A DNA stretch of 64,000 nt. Origin: Dyadobacter koreensis (lineage in GTDB: Bacteria; Bacteroidota; Bacteroidia; Cytophagales; Spirosomataceae). The stretch spans positions 1-64,000 of the forward strand of contig NZ_FNXY01000012.1 in assembly GCF_900108855.1 (NCBI RefSeq), given 5' to 3'. Below are positions 8,203-16,756 of the stretch, piece by piece (positions within the stretch are counted from its first letter, which is position 1; every line of letters begins with the position of its first letter). The position numbers and the translations under genes are program-made. The notes beneath the pieces are model-generated. The model ran no database searches. It was not told the origin of the DNA and saw only the letters and a program-made list of their open reading frames with translations.

Positions 8203-9284
8203 TATAAATCAGACATTAACTTGGCGTATCTCTTTTTCAGCTGTTCGATCGAACTCCTGCCATTTTCAGCATTATGATTAGATGGGGTAGTAGGATACTT
8301 CAAAGCGAGATTTGACAAGAATTCTCTTCCTTCGAACGCCATCGATGAATTAGCCTCATTACCTTTTTCCTCAGTCTTTTGCTTCCTAACCTTTGTTTCA
8401 ATATGCTTAACCAGGTCAACGAAGTAATTGTGTCCGGTTATATCAATGATCTTCGTTCCTGGATTTCCATTAATCTCAATAATGTAAGTTTTTCCATTCT
8501 GGTCCTTAATTATATCGACCCCAGCAAATTCAAGGTTTACAACCTTTGCAGCCTTCACGCAGATATCAATATCCTCTTGAGATAGCTCAACTTTTCTTCC
8601 ACTGCCTCCCTGAGATATATTAGCCCGAAAATCTTTTTTTCCCGTACGCTCCATAGCCACGGCTACCTTATCCCCTACAACTATTGCACGAATATCAGTG
8701 GATCCGGATTCGATAAACTTCTGAAGCTTCATACTCACATTTAAGTTATAGAAACTTTGAAGGCTCGTATTTGCCGCTTGTGGTGTTTCAAGTATAAATA
8801 CACCTTTGCCCTGGCTGCCTCTGATCATTTTCCCGATCGCAGGCAAACCGCCGATTTTCTTAATTAGAAACTCAATGTGAACTGGATTTTTAGCATATGT
8901 TGTTACCGGAACCTTTAAACCGCTTGAACTGAGTTTCTGTGTAGTCTTAAGCTTATTGCTAGCAGTTTCCAAACCATCGGGAGTTTGAGCACAATAAATC
9001 CCCAAATTCTCTGTGAGGTGTCGCAAAATGCTCGCGCCGTGCTCTAACCCATCGCCTAAACGGCTGATCACTGCATCATAGCTCTTTGAAAGTATTCTGC
9101 TTGGAGCTTCAAGGTTTACTGATCCATTGTATATCCTATCATATCCATTGATTGAATCAGATATAAATAGATAAAGATCATTCGGATTATGTTTGTCATA
9201 CGAATGTTTGCGCTCCTCAATAGCAGAAACAAGATATTTGCTTGCTTGACCTGTTGCCAGGACGAAAAAATGTAGTTTGCTCAT
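8202..9284 (-). CDS. RimK-like ATP-grasp ligase
   Basis: A 360-residue ATP-grasp enzyme of the RimK type. These enzymes join a carboxylate to an amine through an acyl-phosphate, for example adding glutamate to a protein C-terminus. Visible features are a pre-ATP-grasp N-terminal domain (1-95), a nucleotide-binding loop GKMIRGSQGKGVFIL near residue 155, DIRAIVVGDKVA near residue 197 and the metal-binding EINGNPGTK near residue 271. The last 60 residues are a low-complexity charged tail not usual in RimK. It is coupled by TAATG to a 68-residue ORF. The natural substrate is unknown. Confidence 0.75.
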   Translation of the reverse strand: MSKLHFFVLATGQASKYLVSAIEERKHSYDKHNPNDLYLFISDSINGYDRIYNGSVNLEAPSRILSKSYDAVISRLGDGLEHGASILRHLTENLGIYCAQTPDGLETASNKLKTTQKLSSSGLKVPVTTYAKNPVHIEFLIKKIGGLPAIGKMIRGSQGKGVFILETPQAANTSLQSFYNLNVSMKLQKFIESGSTDIRAIVVGDKVAVAMERTGKKDFRANISQGGSGRKVELSQEDIDICVKAAKVVNLEFAGVDIIKDQNGKTYIIEINGNPGTKIIDITGHNYFVDLVKHIETKVRKQKTEEKGNEANSSMAFEGREFLSNLALKYPTTPSNHNAENGRSSIEQLKKRYAKLMSDL

Positions 9285-9575
9285 GGCTTTATATGTTTTA
9301 GAATTAACATTTCAAAACTATGGCAAATACAAATCAGATCATTGGACGCAAAATCATCGACATGAAAACGTTAATTTTTTAGACATTTTCACCGCCGTGC
9401 ATATAACGGAAATGACTACTGGCAATTGCCAAAGCGATACAGGGCGGGCAATAGTATGACGAAAGAGCGGAAAGAAAAGATTGTTTTCTCGATATAACTA
9501 ATTGATATTCAAAGAGAAATCATTTTCAAACACCGGAATGATGTTATTTTTAGCCTATTATCAGAGGAAAAGGAC

Positions 9576-9616
9576 AAAAAAAAGACTCATTCTGATAAAA
9601 AATGAGTCTTTTTTTT
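9576..9616. terminator. Strong terminator downstream of the primase gene
   Basis: A perfect 16-bp inverted repeat (9576-9591 with 9601-9616) with a 9-base loop. It has a GACTCATT core flanked by eight A on one side and eight T on the other, so it can work on both strands. It lies 51 bp beyond the primase stop codon. Confidence 0.8.
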
Positions 9617-9666
9617 GAGGCCAATAGCCCATAAATAGCGGAAGATTTAACCAAAAAAGCAGATCA

Positions 9667-10539
9667 TCATTTCAATCTGCATATCATTTCTGAAAAGTCT
9701 TTGTATCCGGCATAAATGTTTGATTTATCAATAACGGGTAACCCCTGCTTTTTCAATTGATCTAAAGCACCTACGCCACCTTTATCATTGTCCAGGTAAG
9801 AATAGATATTGGTATATTTTGATAATGTCTCAATGGCCGCATTGAGGTTACTAGTTGAATTCAGAACTACAACGCTGTTTTTGGATGCCTGGACATTGAA
9901 ATATACCAGGGCTGACAGAAAGTCAAAGAATCCCTCAAATACAGATACTGAAGTGCTACCCGGCACAAGAAAGGACGTTATACCTTTCGGCGAGATGCAG
10001 GATTTAAAATCTTTGCCATTGATGTTATTACGTAGCTCATAGCCTCCCTTATCGCTTTCAAATCCAAGGGCGTAATACTTTTGCTCTTTGTTTGTATAGT
10101 GAACTTCCTTACAGTATTTGGCCGCTAAAAGAAAAGGAATACGTCTGTTTTCAGCGTACCGGCTCAAAGCATTATTTTGTAAAGGGATCGCCTTTATTAA
10201 TTGAATACCTCCGGATCCGGATGTTATCTGCTGCTGTCTGGATCCTGATAGTGGCGCAAGTTCACCAGGTCCCCAGGCCTGTAGTTTCTGACAAGATTCA
10301 ACAAATCCGGACTTGTTAATTAAACCCACCAGGCGAATAACGTCACCTCTTTCTCCTCCAAAATCATGAAATACATTTTTATCGGGATTGACAAAAAATG
10401 ATGGTGTGGATTCGTTACGTATCGGGGAATAATATTGCAATTCCTTTCCCGCTTCCTTATCCGGATAATGGCCAATGGATGCCAAGTACTGAGTGATGGG
10501 AATGGCCTTTAATTTTTCAATTTGCTGAGATGATAACAT
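9667..10539 (-). CDS. Toprim-domain primase of the integrative element, degenerate zinc-finger
   Basis: A 290-residue DnaG-like protein typical of Bacteroidota mobile elements. The N-terminal part has the CHC2 zinc-finger layout (YYSPIRNESTPSFFVN ... FHDFGGERGDVIRLV, residues 35-72), but the metal-binding Cys residues are missing, as in other element-borne versions. The C-terminal half is a Toprim fold with VFEGFFDFLSAL (catalytic Glu) near residue 200 and YSYLDNDKGG (acidic DxD-like) near residue 248. Its start lies beside the GGAACA array, and the helicase gene lies beyond that on the same strand. The likely job is priming replication of the excised element. Confidence 0.8.
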   Translation of the reverse strand: MLSSQQIEKLKAIPITQYLASIGHYPDKEAGKELQYYSPIRNESTPSFFVNPDKNVFHDFGGERGDVIRLVGLINKSGFVESCQKLQAWGPGELAPLSGSRQQQITSGSGGIQLIKAIPLQNNALSRYAENRRIPFLLAAKYCKEVHYTNKEQKYYALGFESDKGGYELRNNINGKDFKSCISPKGITSFLVPGSTSVSVFEGFFDFLSALVYFNVQASKNSVVVLNSTSNLNAAIETLSKYTNIYSYLDNDKGGVGALDQLKKQGLPVIDKSNIYAGYKDFSEMICRLK

Positions 10540-10648
10540 GCACTTTTTCTTTTAGCGGCTAATGCCAATATCTGCCTCTTTGGTAACCAATTTTAGAAAT
10601 ATAAGAATTGCACTCAACCTGTGTATCTGTTTGAGTTTTTAAATTGAT

Positions 10649-10919
10649 GGAACACTTGGAACAATGGAACACTCCATATTTTCCATGGAACAATGGAACA
10701 GCTTAGGAACACTTTTGGAACACTTAATAATATTATAAATAACTAATAATGAATATATTAAAAACAAATGTTCCATTGTTCCAAAATTTTACCCATATTT
10801 TCATTATTTATTTAATTTACTACAAATCATCAACTTATAAGAAAAGAACAAATTTGTCCAAGTGTTCCTAATGGCGTTCCAGGTTGTTCCAAATTCCATT
10901 GACCTCCATAATTTGTTCC
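10649..10919. repeat. Array of GGAACA/TGTTCC motifs, candidate replication origin or operator
   Basis: The gap between the primase and helicase genes holds seven GGAACA copies (10649, 10658, 10666, 10687, 10695, 10706, 10717) and at least four in the opposite sense as TGTTCC (10769, 10777, 10863, 10885), plus a further TGTTCC at 10914. Several are extended to ATGGAACA or TTGGAACA and spaced 8-11 bp, about one helical turn. An AT-only stretch of about 45 bp lies between the direct and inverted groups. This iteron-like layout next to primase and helicase genes suggests an origin of replication, although an operator for the operon is also possible. Confidence 0.55.
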
Positions 10920-10980
10920 TGCCATTCAGACATCTACAAAAATAAGATTGTATTATTTTAAGAAAATAATACTTCCAGTA

Positions 10981-12267
10981 TTAAGATTTTGCAAAGACAT
11001 AATGAATGAGATTTCTATTGTTTCTTCCGGAAAGGAGAAGGTCGGTTTCGTCTAATTCTGCCATATATAAAGAATGGTAGATGTAACGGCTGCGCTTTTG
11101 TGGTTCCAACTTTAACTCTTCTTCAATTGCTCTTTTTATTTGCTGCCTATCTGTACTTTTCAGGTAGCTTCCTTTATTTAGTTCTGTTAATAGCTCACTA
11201 ATCGAAAATCTTAGCTCCATGGTTTCCGGATACATCTGAAACGTATCCTTAATTAGGTCCTTGATCGCCTTGGCTGTATAACTAGCACTGCCTTTAAAGT
11301 AAAGTTTTAGCTGCTCGGTAAAGTATACATCAGTGTCAAAATACATTCTTGTTTTTTCCTCATGATGGAGTTTTCTGATTTTAAGATAATGTAAAAAGTA
11401 TGGAATTTGCGCCTCCAATTTGTCCAGAATATTAGGATCATCTTGTACACCTCGATTGGAGAAGGTGGAAACTTTAAACACTGCAAAACGCTTTTCTCCA
11501 CCTTCGATTGGTAAAGCCCTGCCCTCGTCGTTTGATATGAAAATAAACTTTCCAATAAACTCTATACTAACTTTGTCTTTTCCTTTCGCGTTAGACAGTA
11601 CTTGTCCTTTCTCAGTTGACAACCTCTTGATAGTCTGCATAATTGAACGCTTTTCCAATGAGGTTTCATCAACAACGATCATTAATTTATCAATCCAAAC
11701 CGAATTAAAATCCGATTCAAAATCTTTGTTTCCCACGGCAACAGCATTGAACTGAAAGATCTTTTCTACAAAAAAGCCAAACGTACTCTTTCCAGTGTTT
11801 TTCTCTTCCGATTCTAGTAAAATTATTGGAAGGTTTTGAGTAGGCTCCAAATACAATAATTTAAAATAATCCAGAATGAATTCCAGGTAATCCTTGCCAA
11901 ACAAATGAGTCAGAAATTCAATAATTATATCACAATTACCTTTCTCAGGCGTATGGGATATTTGATGATACTTATTATAGTGACCATGTATAACTTGCTT
12001 ATAATTAACATGTGAAGGAACAATTACAAAGTCTTCATATTTTTTTATGTATGCCAAAACAATTTTAGTATGATCATCAACGATAGTAGACTTACTTCTT
12101 CTGGCAAGAACCTTATGTAACTTGCCGTTTTTATCCGGTCTGTAAGTGCATTTATAGTAATCATCGCCAACTCGAATAAACTGCTCCGCCGCCTTTTTTG
12201 CTAACGATAAAACTTTGGGATCTTTGCTTATAACTTCTTCTTTTTCGTCTTTACTTTCATTAGTCAT
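10981..12267 (-). CDS. SF3/D5-like replicative helicase of the element
   Basis: A 428-residue protein of the primase-helicase (DUF5906-like) group. A Walker A motif lies in LLESEEKNTGKSTFGFF around residue 153, and Walker B is LMIVVDET about 40 residues later. A downstream FIFISNDEG matches the SF3 sensor-type strand (motif C). The C-terminal 110 residues probably form a winged-helix DNA-binding part. An N-terminal primase domain is not visible; the priming function lies in the neighbouring Toprim gene. Together with that gene it would replicate the circularised element. It is encoded downstream of the S24-like gene on the same strand, after a hairpin at 12321-12342. Confidence 0.8.
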   Translation of the reverse strand: MTNESKDEKEEVISKDPKVLSLAKKAAEQFIRVGDDYYKCTYRPDKNGKLHKVLARRSKSTIVDDHTKIVLAYIKKYEDFVIVPSHVNYKQVIHGHYNKYHQISHTPEKGNCDIIIEFLTHLFGKDYLEFILDYFKLLYLEPTQNLPIILLESEEKNTGKSTFGFFVEKIFQFNAVAVGNKDFESDFNSVWIDKLMIVVDETSLEKRSIMQTIKRLSTEKGQVLSNAKGKDKVSIEFIGKFIFISNDEGRALPIEGGEKRFAVFKVSTFSNRGVQDDPNILDKLEAQIPYFLHYLKIRKLHHEEKTRMYFDTDVYFTEQLKLYFKGSASYTAKAIKDLIKDTFQMYPETMELRFSISELLTELNKGSYLKSTDRQQIKRAIEEELKLEPQKRSRYIYHSLYMAELDETDLLLSGRNNRNLIHYVFAKS

Positions 12268-12320
12268 ACCGTTACATATTTTTAAAATTTAAAAAATTGT
12301 TCGACCGCTACACGATCAAA

Positions 12321-12342
12321 AGCCCGGTCATATCGCCGGGCT
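12321..12342. terminator. Terminator-like hairpin after the S24-like gene
   Basis: A 7-bp GC-rich stem (AGCCCGG 12321-12327, CCGGGCT 12336-12342), 26 bp beyond the S24-like stop codon. On the minus strand it is followed by TTTT, so it could terminate or attenuate transcription into the helicase gene. Confidence 0.45.
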
Positions 12343-12368
12343 GTTTAGTTTTTAGAGGGAGGAATATT

Positions 12369-12758
12369 TTAAATACCACATCTTTTAATTGTTGCCGTAA
12401 CTATATACAAGCGCTTTATAGATGACTTAGGTATTTCAAAAGTATCGAAATGCGAATTTTCTGAAACCAGTTTAACACTGTCAGGACACGAAGATTTTTT
12501 AACGTACCTCACTAAACGCATAGAGTCTGTTACTACTAAAAATGCGTTACCGAAGGGGATAAAATCCCAGTCGATAAGTTCTTTACACATCATAACTTGC
12601 CCAGGCTGATAAACCGGATACATTTCTTGTCCATACATTGTAAAATACTCATCACAAGCTATAAAGGAGGCAATTTGATGATGGATAACAGGCTCCTCAT
12701 GTGAGCTTAATTTTATAGTTGGAGTAGTATTAATTTTGATTAAATTTGCGCTCGTCAT
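12369..12758 (-). CDS. S24-like protein lacking the HTH domain and the catalytic Ser
   Basis: A 129-residue protein similar to the C-terminal domain of LexA/CI-type S24 peptidases. The segment MYGQEMYPVYQPGQVMMCKEL copies the family's GDSMxPxxxxGD motif, but the nucleophile Ser is replaced by Glu. Lys residues that could match the general base lie in VRYVKKS. There is no N-terminal helix-turn-helix. It may be a dimerisation or antirepressor-like partner, or a divergent regulator of the element. It lies between the excisionase and helicase genes. Confidence 0.55.
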   Translation of the reverse strand: MTSANLIKINTTPTIKLSSHEEPVIHHQIASFIACDEYFTMYGQEMYPVYQPGQVMMCKELIDWDFIPFGNAFLVVTDSMRLVRYVKKSSCPDSVKLVSENSHFDTFEIPKSSIKRLYIVTATIKRCGI

Positions 12759-12796
12759 AATCGTTAATTGTTAAGGTTTTGAACATAGAGACCTTG

Positions 12797-12828
12797 AGCC
12801 CGTTGTCTGCCAGGACACGGGCTTTTTT
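12797..12828 (+). terminator. Hairpin with T-tract in the S24-like gene leader
   Basis: A stem of AGCCCG (12797-12802) with CGGGCT (12818-12823), extended by TGTC/GACA inside, is followed by six T on the plus strand. All nearby genes are on the minus strand, so it would end a plus-strand transcript or act as structure in the leader of the S24-like mRNA. Confidence 0.35.
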
Positions 12829-12860
12829 GTGTTTAGTGATTTAGAGTATGGTTTTGTTGC

Positions 12861-13136
12861 TTACCGGCCTGCTTTCGGGAGGTAGGCTGTGAGTTCCGAT
12901 GCGGCTATGTAAACGACGCCACCCACCTTTTGAGCACAAAATGCTCCTGATCTTTTAAGGCTCTCAAATTTGGAACGAGATATACCGAGAATTTTACAGA
13001 CTTCTGCGGGGCGGTACCAGTCCTTTATAATATTTTCACCTCCTGACCTAATTTGATTTTGGAGATCTTTGACCTGACGTGTAAGACGGTCGATTTGGGC
13101 CTGAGCGGCCGGAGAGAATGTTGATTGATTTACCAT
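12861..13136 (-). CDS. Excisionase-type helix-turn-helix protein
   Basis: A 91-residue DNA-binding protein. A short coiled stretch (residues 10-32) precedes a MerR/Xis-like winged helix. Typical elements are WYRPAEVCKILGISRSKFESLKRSG and a C-terminal wing with GGVVYIAASELTAYL. Proteins of this type in Bacteroidota integrative elements act as recombination directionality factors or as regulators of the element operon. It is downstream of the integrase gene and the 257-residue ORF on the same strand, the usual place for such a gene. Confidence 0.75.
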   Translation of the reverse strand: MVNQSTFSPAAQAQIDRLTRQVKDLQNQIRSGGENIIKDWYRPAEVCKILGISRSKFESLKRSGAFCAQKVGGVVYIAASELTAYLPKAGR

Positions 13137-13220
13137 GTTTACAAGTAATAGTATAGTTGTCTATTATCATTGCAAACATAGCAATAATTATTTAAAATGA
13201 GAAAACCCTAAAAATAAAAT

Positions 13221-13994
13221 TTACACATTTTTATCAACTCTTGTGATGAACTCCCTAATCCTCTCCATGTTAGATAAATAGTCTTCGGGATCGGATTCTT
13301 CCATTATAGCTAATTTATCCCTCAGAAAGTTCGTGTCGAGTATTTGATTGACGGTTATACTGCGGTCAAGATTTAATTTGGCATCAATTTCTGGCATTAG
13401 CCAATTTGAACTGTAGTACCCTACAATGTTTTCAATTATTTCATATGAAACAATTATGTCATGAAGATTACTAAAGGAAGTTTCTCCATAGTACTTAAAA
13501 ATGGCAGTAATATTTTTTAAACTTCGGAGCCAGTCCCGTCCGTCTACTAATGGTAAAATTGACTCACCTAATGCATGACTTTGGAAAAGTCTATTAGAAT
13601 AATCGAATAAAAAAAAATTAAATAACTCCGCTTTACTGGTTTTTTTATAATCGCTCAACCATTCCGTAATATCAAAGGTATCCTTACTTTTAGCCTGTTG
13701 TTCTATATGTCTTCCTATTTCAAGAGACTCCTCTATAAGAAATTTTTGAACAAACTCATTTTTTAAGAAGCTATCAAAGTCATTTTGATAAACGTGAAAA
13801 TCAAACTGGCTTGGAAAAAAGCTTCGTTGCCTATGCACTCTAACTTCAACGTACAATGGGCAAGGGCGCTCGGACCCCGGAATGAAGCTTTTAACTGATG
13901 TGTTTAACTTGTGATTTATGGTTACTTTAAAGCCATCCTTATGCTTCTTATATTTCCTTTTCGGTGTTTCTTGATTTTCCATAGTTAATACCAA
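13221..13994 (-). CDS. Hypothetical protein overlapping the integrase gene
   Basis: A 257-residue soluble protein that I do not recognise. The N-terminus is very basic (KRKYKKHKDGFK), the rest mixed alpha/beta with many aromatic residues. It overlaps the integrase gene by 10 bp in another frame, so the two are probably translated from the same mRNA. An in-frame ATG four codons in (MENQET) is an alternative start that removes most of the overlap. Element-specific proteins in this position are common and poorly studied. Confidence 0.55.
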   Translation of the reverse strand: MVLTMENQETPKRKYKKHKDGFKVTINHKLNTSVKSFIPGSERPCPLYVEVRVHRQRSFFPSQFDFHVYQNDFDSFLKNEFVQKFLIEESLEIGRHIEQQAKSKDTFDITEWLSDYKKTSKAELFNFFLFDYSNRLFQSHALGESILPLVDGRDWLRSLKNITAIFKYYGETSFSNLHDIIVSYEIIENIVGYYSSNWLMPEIDAKLNLDRSITVNQILDTNFLRDKLAIMEESDPEDYLSNMERIREFITRVDKNV

Positions 13995-15217
13995 TTTTTT
14001 ACATTTTGTAGCCTTTCATTTCGATCTTGATCAGACAAATGCAGATAGTCTTGAGTGGTGGATAACTTGGAGTGTTGCAGAATGTTTTGTGCTACTAGTA
14101 CCCCTACAAGTTGTGCCATAAGTGTGGCGGCAGTGTGCCTGGCCATATGAAAGTGCAGACTCTTTTTTATACCGGCAAGTGAACCAATGGTCTTAAGGCT
14201 CTTGTTCGCAAAAGCGTTATAAATCCCCTTAAATAGTTTACTGGTATTCGCCGAAGCGATGTACCGCTTGGCTATTTCCTGACCTTTCCCCTCAAATGTG
14301 AGGCTGAGAGGTAGTTGAAACAGCTTGTTTGTCTTTGAGGCCTTTATACTTAATACAAGCTCATTACCACTATCAATGAAACTATTGGCACTAAGCTCTG
14401 CAACATCGCCCCAACGAAGGCCTGTATATACTGAGAAAAGGAACATGTCACGTACTTTTTTTAGCCGTTCTTGTCCCGGTTCAAATTGTAACTCCTCAAT
14501 TTGCCTTAACTCGCTAGGCAATAATGCCATTTTGTTAACGACTGGCTTAGGTATCGTAAAATTATTATATGGGTTGACCGTCAACAATTCCAGCTTTATC
14601 GCCTTTTCAATATAGCCTTTGATGATCTTGTGCCGCTTCTGGGAAGTGCTATTATTGTGTCCTTTATTCACCATGAATTGGTGTAGGCCGTCAATTGTCT
14701 TGAATTTAAGTTCACCAAAACTAATGGACGGGTTAAATTCATTTAGCAGATTAATACAAGCAGTTTGTTGCCTGTACGTATTCCATTTAAATTCTTTGTC
14801 CCGAGCTTTGATTTGAGCTGCAAAGAATTCATTGAAAGTTGGTTGCTTTTCTGCTGGTAACCGATCTGATATCTGCGCTTTCAACGAATCGAATTCTGCA
14901 AGCGTAAAATGACCATCATTGTAGTACCGAAACTCCTTTTCGTGTTTTTCTAACTTGGTTATAAAGCTTCGGATCTGAGAAGATAGATACAGATCTTTTG
15001 CATTTCGGTTTTTCTGACTCCACTGTGCTGGTGTTAGATAAATCCCTGTAGAGAAGTATCGCCGATCTCCGTATTGATATGCTTCAATTTGAACCAAGGC
15101 TTTTCCCTTTTTAATAGCTTGTTTTTTTCGGTCGTAAACTACCTTATACTTTACAAATTGATCTTTGAACATGCCGTTTGAACTGTTATGCTGCAAACGT
15201 ATACTAAAAAGGTTCAC
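13985..15217 (-). CDS. Tyrosine site-specific integrase
   Basis: A 410-residue tyrosine recombinase of the Bacteroidota integrative-element type. An N-terminal Arm-like domain and a SAM-like core-binding domain (about 110-210) precede the catalytic domain. Catalytic residues visible are Arg in TGLRWGDVAEL, the box II HMARHTAATL (HxxR) and, after HSKLSTTQ, the nucleophile in DYLHLS. The gene is read away from the adjacent tRNA-Arg, whose 3' end faces it 140 bp away. This is the standard arrangement for integration into a tRNA 3' end. It would catalyse integration and excision of the element. Confidence 0.92.
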   Translation of the reverse strand: MNLFSIRLQHNSSNGMFKDQFVKYKVVYDRKKQAIKKGKALVQIEAYQYGDRRYFSTGIYLTPAQWSQKNRNAKDLYLSSQIRSFITKLEKHEKEFRYYNDGHFTLAEFDSLKAQISDRLPAEKQPTFNEFFAAQIKARDKEFKWNTYRQQTACINLLNEFNPSISFGELKFKTIDGLHQFMVNKGHNNSTSQKRHKIIKGYIEKAIKLELLTVNPYNNFTIPKPVVNKMALLPSELRQIEELQFEPGQERLKKVRDMFLFSVYTGLRWGDVAELSANSFIDSGNELVLSIKASKTNKLFQLPLSLTFEGKGQEIAKRYIASANTSKLFKGIYNAFANKSLKTIGSLAGIKKSLHFHMARHTAATLMAQLVGVLVAQNILQHSKLSTTQDYLHLSDQDRNERLQNVKNWY

Positions 15218-15316
15218 TTTGTATGAGTATCAAACGGGTAGCATAATTTCTGCTATAATTAACTATCTATTGCCAAACTTCATTTAGCAGATTTTTTTTA
15301 ACTATTTGCAAATGAG

Positions 15317-15346
15317 TCAAAAACACGGTTTAAACCGTGTTTTTGA
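15317..15346. terminator. Perfect 30-bp palindrome next to tRNA-Arg
   Basis: Two perfect 15-base arms with no spacer (centre TTTAAA), 10 bp beyond the tRNA 3' end, with AAAAACACGG/CCGTGTTTTT. It has the form of an intrinsic terminator for the tRNA transcript and could also terminate towards the tRNA. Confidence 0.7.
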
Positions 15347-15356
15347 ACATTCTTAG

Positions 15357-15428
15357 TGACCGCGACGGGAATCGAACCCATATCTAGAGTTTAGGAAACT
15401 CCTATTCTATCCGTTGAACTACGCAGTC
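15357..15428 (-). tRNA. tRNA-Arg (anticodon CCU)
   Basis: A full cloverleaf can be drawn on the minus strand. The 7-bp acceptor stem is GACTGCG with CGCGGTC and discriminator A. The D arm has AGTTCAACGG. The 5-bp anticodon stem GGAGT/ACTCT encloses loop TTCCTAA, giving anticodon CCT. The T arm ATGGG-TTCGATT-CCCGT follows. CCA is not encoded. The integrase gene lies on the 3' side, marking this tRNA as the probable attachment site of the element. Confidence 0.95.
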
Positions 15429-15505
15429 AAAAAATTGGTATCCATATTCCTATGAATACCAATCGGGGTGCAAAATTGAAAAAAATCCGATTCAATTACA
15501 AATGC

Positions 15506-16756
15506 TTATTCTTCTGATTGTATCGCAGAATAACCTAAATCAAGCCAATTTGGATAGATGGCAAAGTGTTTTGCTTTCACAAGCGAAAACAAAACGTTAC
15601 GCAACTCTTCCATATTTTCTTTTTTCTGCGCTGAAATGAAGACAACCTGATCGGCTTTGTGCGACAAATAGCTTTTCTTCAACTGACTTAATGTATTTTC
15701 GGGCGTAACTTCCTCGTTTTCCGGCTCCTCTTCTCCTTCCCACGTATCTGCCTGTGGTGCAGGCTTGTAGACATCTATTTTATTAAATACCAGAATCGTG
15801 GGCTTGTCAGCTGCACCAATATCAACCAACGTTTTATTCACAACTTCAATATGTTCTTCGAAAGATTCATGCGAAATGTCAACCACGTGGACCAGAATAT
15901 CCGCTTCCCGAACCTCATCCAAAGTGGATTTGAAAGATTCAATCAGGGTGGTTGGCAATTTTCTTATAAACCCTACGGTATCGGTCAGCAAGAATGGGAC
16001 ATTTTCCATATTCACCTTACGAACCGTCGAATCTACGGTTGCAAACAATTTATTTTCAGCAAAAACATCTGATTTTGACAGACTCTGCATCAAAGTTGAT
16101 TTCCCGACGTTGGTATACCCCACAATCGCAACACGCACCAGACGGTCGCGTTCCTTGCGGCGCGTCATGCTCTGCCGGTCTACTTTTTCAAGCTTTTCCT
16201 GCAAAAATGCGATCCTGTCTTTTACGATACGTCTATCCGTTTCAAGTTCCGTTTCCCCCGGACCACGCATACCTACTCCCGCGCCCGACTGGCGGCTTAA
16301 GTGGGTCCATAGCCTGGTCAATCGTGGATACATGTATTGATACTGGGCAAGCTCCACCTGTAATTTCGACTGCGCCGTTTTGGCACGCATCGCGAAAATA
16401 TCCAGGATCAGAAGGCTTCGGTCCAGTACCTTAATATCTTTAAAAATCACTTCCAGGTTACGCACCTGAGACGGAGAAAGATCATCATCGAAAATGATCA
16501 TATCCACCGGATTAGCCGTAACGAAAATATTTATTTCTTCAAGTTTTCCTTTTCCTACATACGTCTTAATATCAGCCCGTTCCAGGTTCTGAGTAAATTT
16601 CTGAACGGTTTCCACACCCAGCGTTGTCGCCAAAAAAGCGAGCTCATCCAGGTATTCTTTCGTTTTTGCACTCGTTTGTTTTTGCGTACTCACAGCTACA
16701 AGAACTGCGGTTTCCGGTCTTACAGCGGTAGAAAATAATTTACTTTTATCGATCAT
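15506..16756 (-). CDS. hflX: GTPase HflX
   Basis: A 416-residue HflX, a ribosome-associated GTPase that splits stalled or stress-inactivated 70S ribosomes. The N-terminal HflX domain and helical linker carry the family signature SGAGVGMRGPGETELETDRR. The G domain has GYTNVGKST (about 212-220), DTVGF (about 259) and NKID (about 324). A charged insertion rich in Glu lies just after NKID (WEGEEEPENEE). Length and order match the family. It is a core gene at the right border of the accessory region, separated by the tRNA. Confidence 0.95.
   Translation of the reverse strand: MIDKSKLFSTAVRPETAVLVAVSTQKQTSAKTKEYLDELAFLATTLGVETVQKFTQNLERADIKTYVGKGKLEEINIFVTANPVDMIIFDDDLSPSQVRNLEVIFKDIKVLDRSLLILDIFAMRAKTAQSKLQVELAQYQYMYPRLTRLWTHLSRQSGAGVGMRGPGETELETDRRIVKDRIAFLQEKLEKVDRQSMTRRKERDRLVRVAIVGYTNVGKSTLMQSLSKSDVFAENKLFATVDSTVRKVNMENVPFLLTDTVGFIRKLPTTLIESFKSTLDEVREADILVHVVDISHESFEEHIEVVNKTLVDIGAADKPTILVFNKIDVYKPAPQADTWEGEEEPENEEVTPENTLSQLKKSYLSHKADQVVFISAQKKENMEELRNVLFSLVKAKHFAIYPNWLDLGYSAIQSEE

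Noticed and set aside
9277-9459. Plus-strand ORF upstream of the ATP-grasp gene
   Set aside because: Random-looking composition and position over the start of the minus-strand gene.
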